Shown here: positions 6,822 to 7,016 of the stretch, piece by piece
Layout of the letters: each line of letters opens with the position of its first letter
How positions within the stretch are numbered: the first letter of the stretch is position 1
Origin: Minisyncoccota bacterium
GTDB taxonomy: Bacteria > Patescibacteriota > Minisyncoccia > Phycocordibacterales > Phycocordibacteraceae
Reading direction: 5' to 3'
Assembly (NCBI GenBank): GCA_018062165.1
Contig: JAGOSU010000036.1
Coordinates: 1-7,016 of the forward strand
DNA length: 7,016 bases
Translations under genes and position numbers: made by a program
The notes under the pieces: model-generated
Seen by the model: the letters and a program-made list of their open reading frames with translations, nothing else
Databases searched by the model: none
Told to the model about the DNA's origin: nothing

Positions 6822-7016
6822 TTACGCGTTATCGGTTGGCTGATCCATTGGCTCAATGTCGAGCACGAGGCCGCGGATCTGGTTAGTAAGTACCGAGAAG
6901 GAAGCTGGCGTGCCTGAGTGGACAACCGGCTCGCCCTTCACGATGGCATCGAAGGTCGCAGAGCGTCCCTGGATATCGTCAGACTTAATGGTGAGCATCT
7001 CGCGGAGTGTGTACGC
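6822..7016 (-). CDS. rpoB: RNA polymerase subunit beta, C-terminal end (partial)
   Basis: The last 64 codons and TAA stop of rpoB; the rest lies beyond the window edge. Translating the minus strand from the edge gives AYTLREMLTIKSDD, then GRSATFDAIVKGEP and SGTPASFSVLTNQIRGLVLD. This is the conserved RpoB C-terminus, where the family has AYTLQEMLTIKSDD, a YEAIVKGE segment and PESFKVL...LGLDV. In the polymerase this part packs against beta' as part of the clamp-anchoring region. The protein ends with a short acidic and polar tail (PMDQPTDNA). The stop lies 4 nt before the rpoC ATG, so the two genes are almost certainly cotranscribed and possibly translationally coupled. The frame is clear, and order and orientation fit the near-universal rpoB-rpoC pair. 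Identity is secure despite the short length. Confidence 0.96.
   Translation of the reverse strand, partial: AYTLREMLTIKSDDIQGRSATFDAIVKGEPVVHSGTPASFSVLTNQIRGLVLDIEPMDQPTDNA

Noticed and set aside
6302..6886. Open frame of 194 codons on the + strand opposite the start of rpoC and end of rpoB
   Set aside because: It crosses two certain genes in antisense and shows no family resemblance.
6818..6925. 36-residue N-terminal extension of RpoC
   Set aside because: It overlaps the rpoB coding end in another frame and is unlike any RpoC N-terminus. The ATG at 6817, just after the rpoB stop, fits better.
96..7016. Alternative genetic code (TGA as glycine) as in some CPR lineages
   Set aside because: All four genes end in TAA and none needs read-through of an in-frame TGA.

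Overview
This window is a minus-strand block of core information-processing genes. In transcription order (high to low coordinate) it holds the 3' end of rpoB (RNA polymerase beta), complete rpoC (beta'), complete dnaG (DNA primase) and complete rpoD (primary sigma factor). No mobile element, CRISPR array, rRNA or tRNA was recognised. Nearly all of the window is coding.

Organism: the sequence points to a bacterium, most likely of the Candidate Phyla Radiation (Patescibacteria, Parcubacteria-like). The signs are a compact RpoC without the large trigger-loop insertion of proteobacteria, a primary sigma with a lysine-rich tail and a very short region 1.1, a two-residue-longer loop before the LDLIQEGN motif of sigma region 2, a primase whose zinc ribbon has lost three of four ligands, and start codons without a Shine-Dalgarno sequence. 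This placement rests on recalled family resemblance, not on a search. All four genes end in TAA and read through with the standard bacterial code, so the TGA-to-glycine recoding of some CPR lineages is not seen. Base composition looks balanced to slightly GC-rich and even across the genes.

Layout: rpoB ends at 6822. After 4 nt comes rpoC (6817 to 3077). A 55-nt spacer with a strong hairpin follows (3043-3078). Next are dnaG (3021 to 1345), a 10-nt gap, and rpoD (1334 to 96). The last 95 nt hold no recognisable gene, only a weak promoter-like pair and short open frames.

How the genes work together: RpoB and RpoC form the catalytic core of RNA polymerase, RpoD directs that core to housekeeping promoters, and DnaG lays RNA primers at the replication fork. 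In many bacteria dnaG-rpoD belongs to an rpsU-dnaG-rpoD operon and rpoBC lies in a ribosomal-protein operon. Here the two modules are adjacent and co-oriented, with the hairpin as the obvious place to adjust dnaG-rpoD output relative to rpoBC. I found no wholly new system. The points most worth a second look are the degenerate primase zinc ribbon, the histone-H1-like sigma tail, the operon junction hairpin, and the unusual RpoC bridge-helix residues and clamp insertion.
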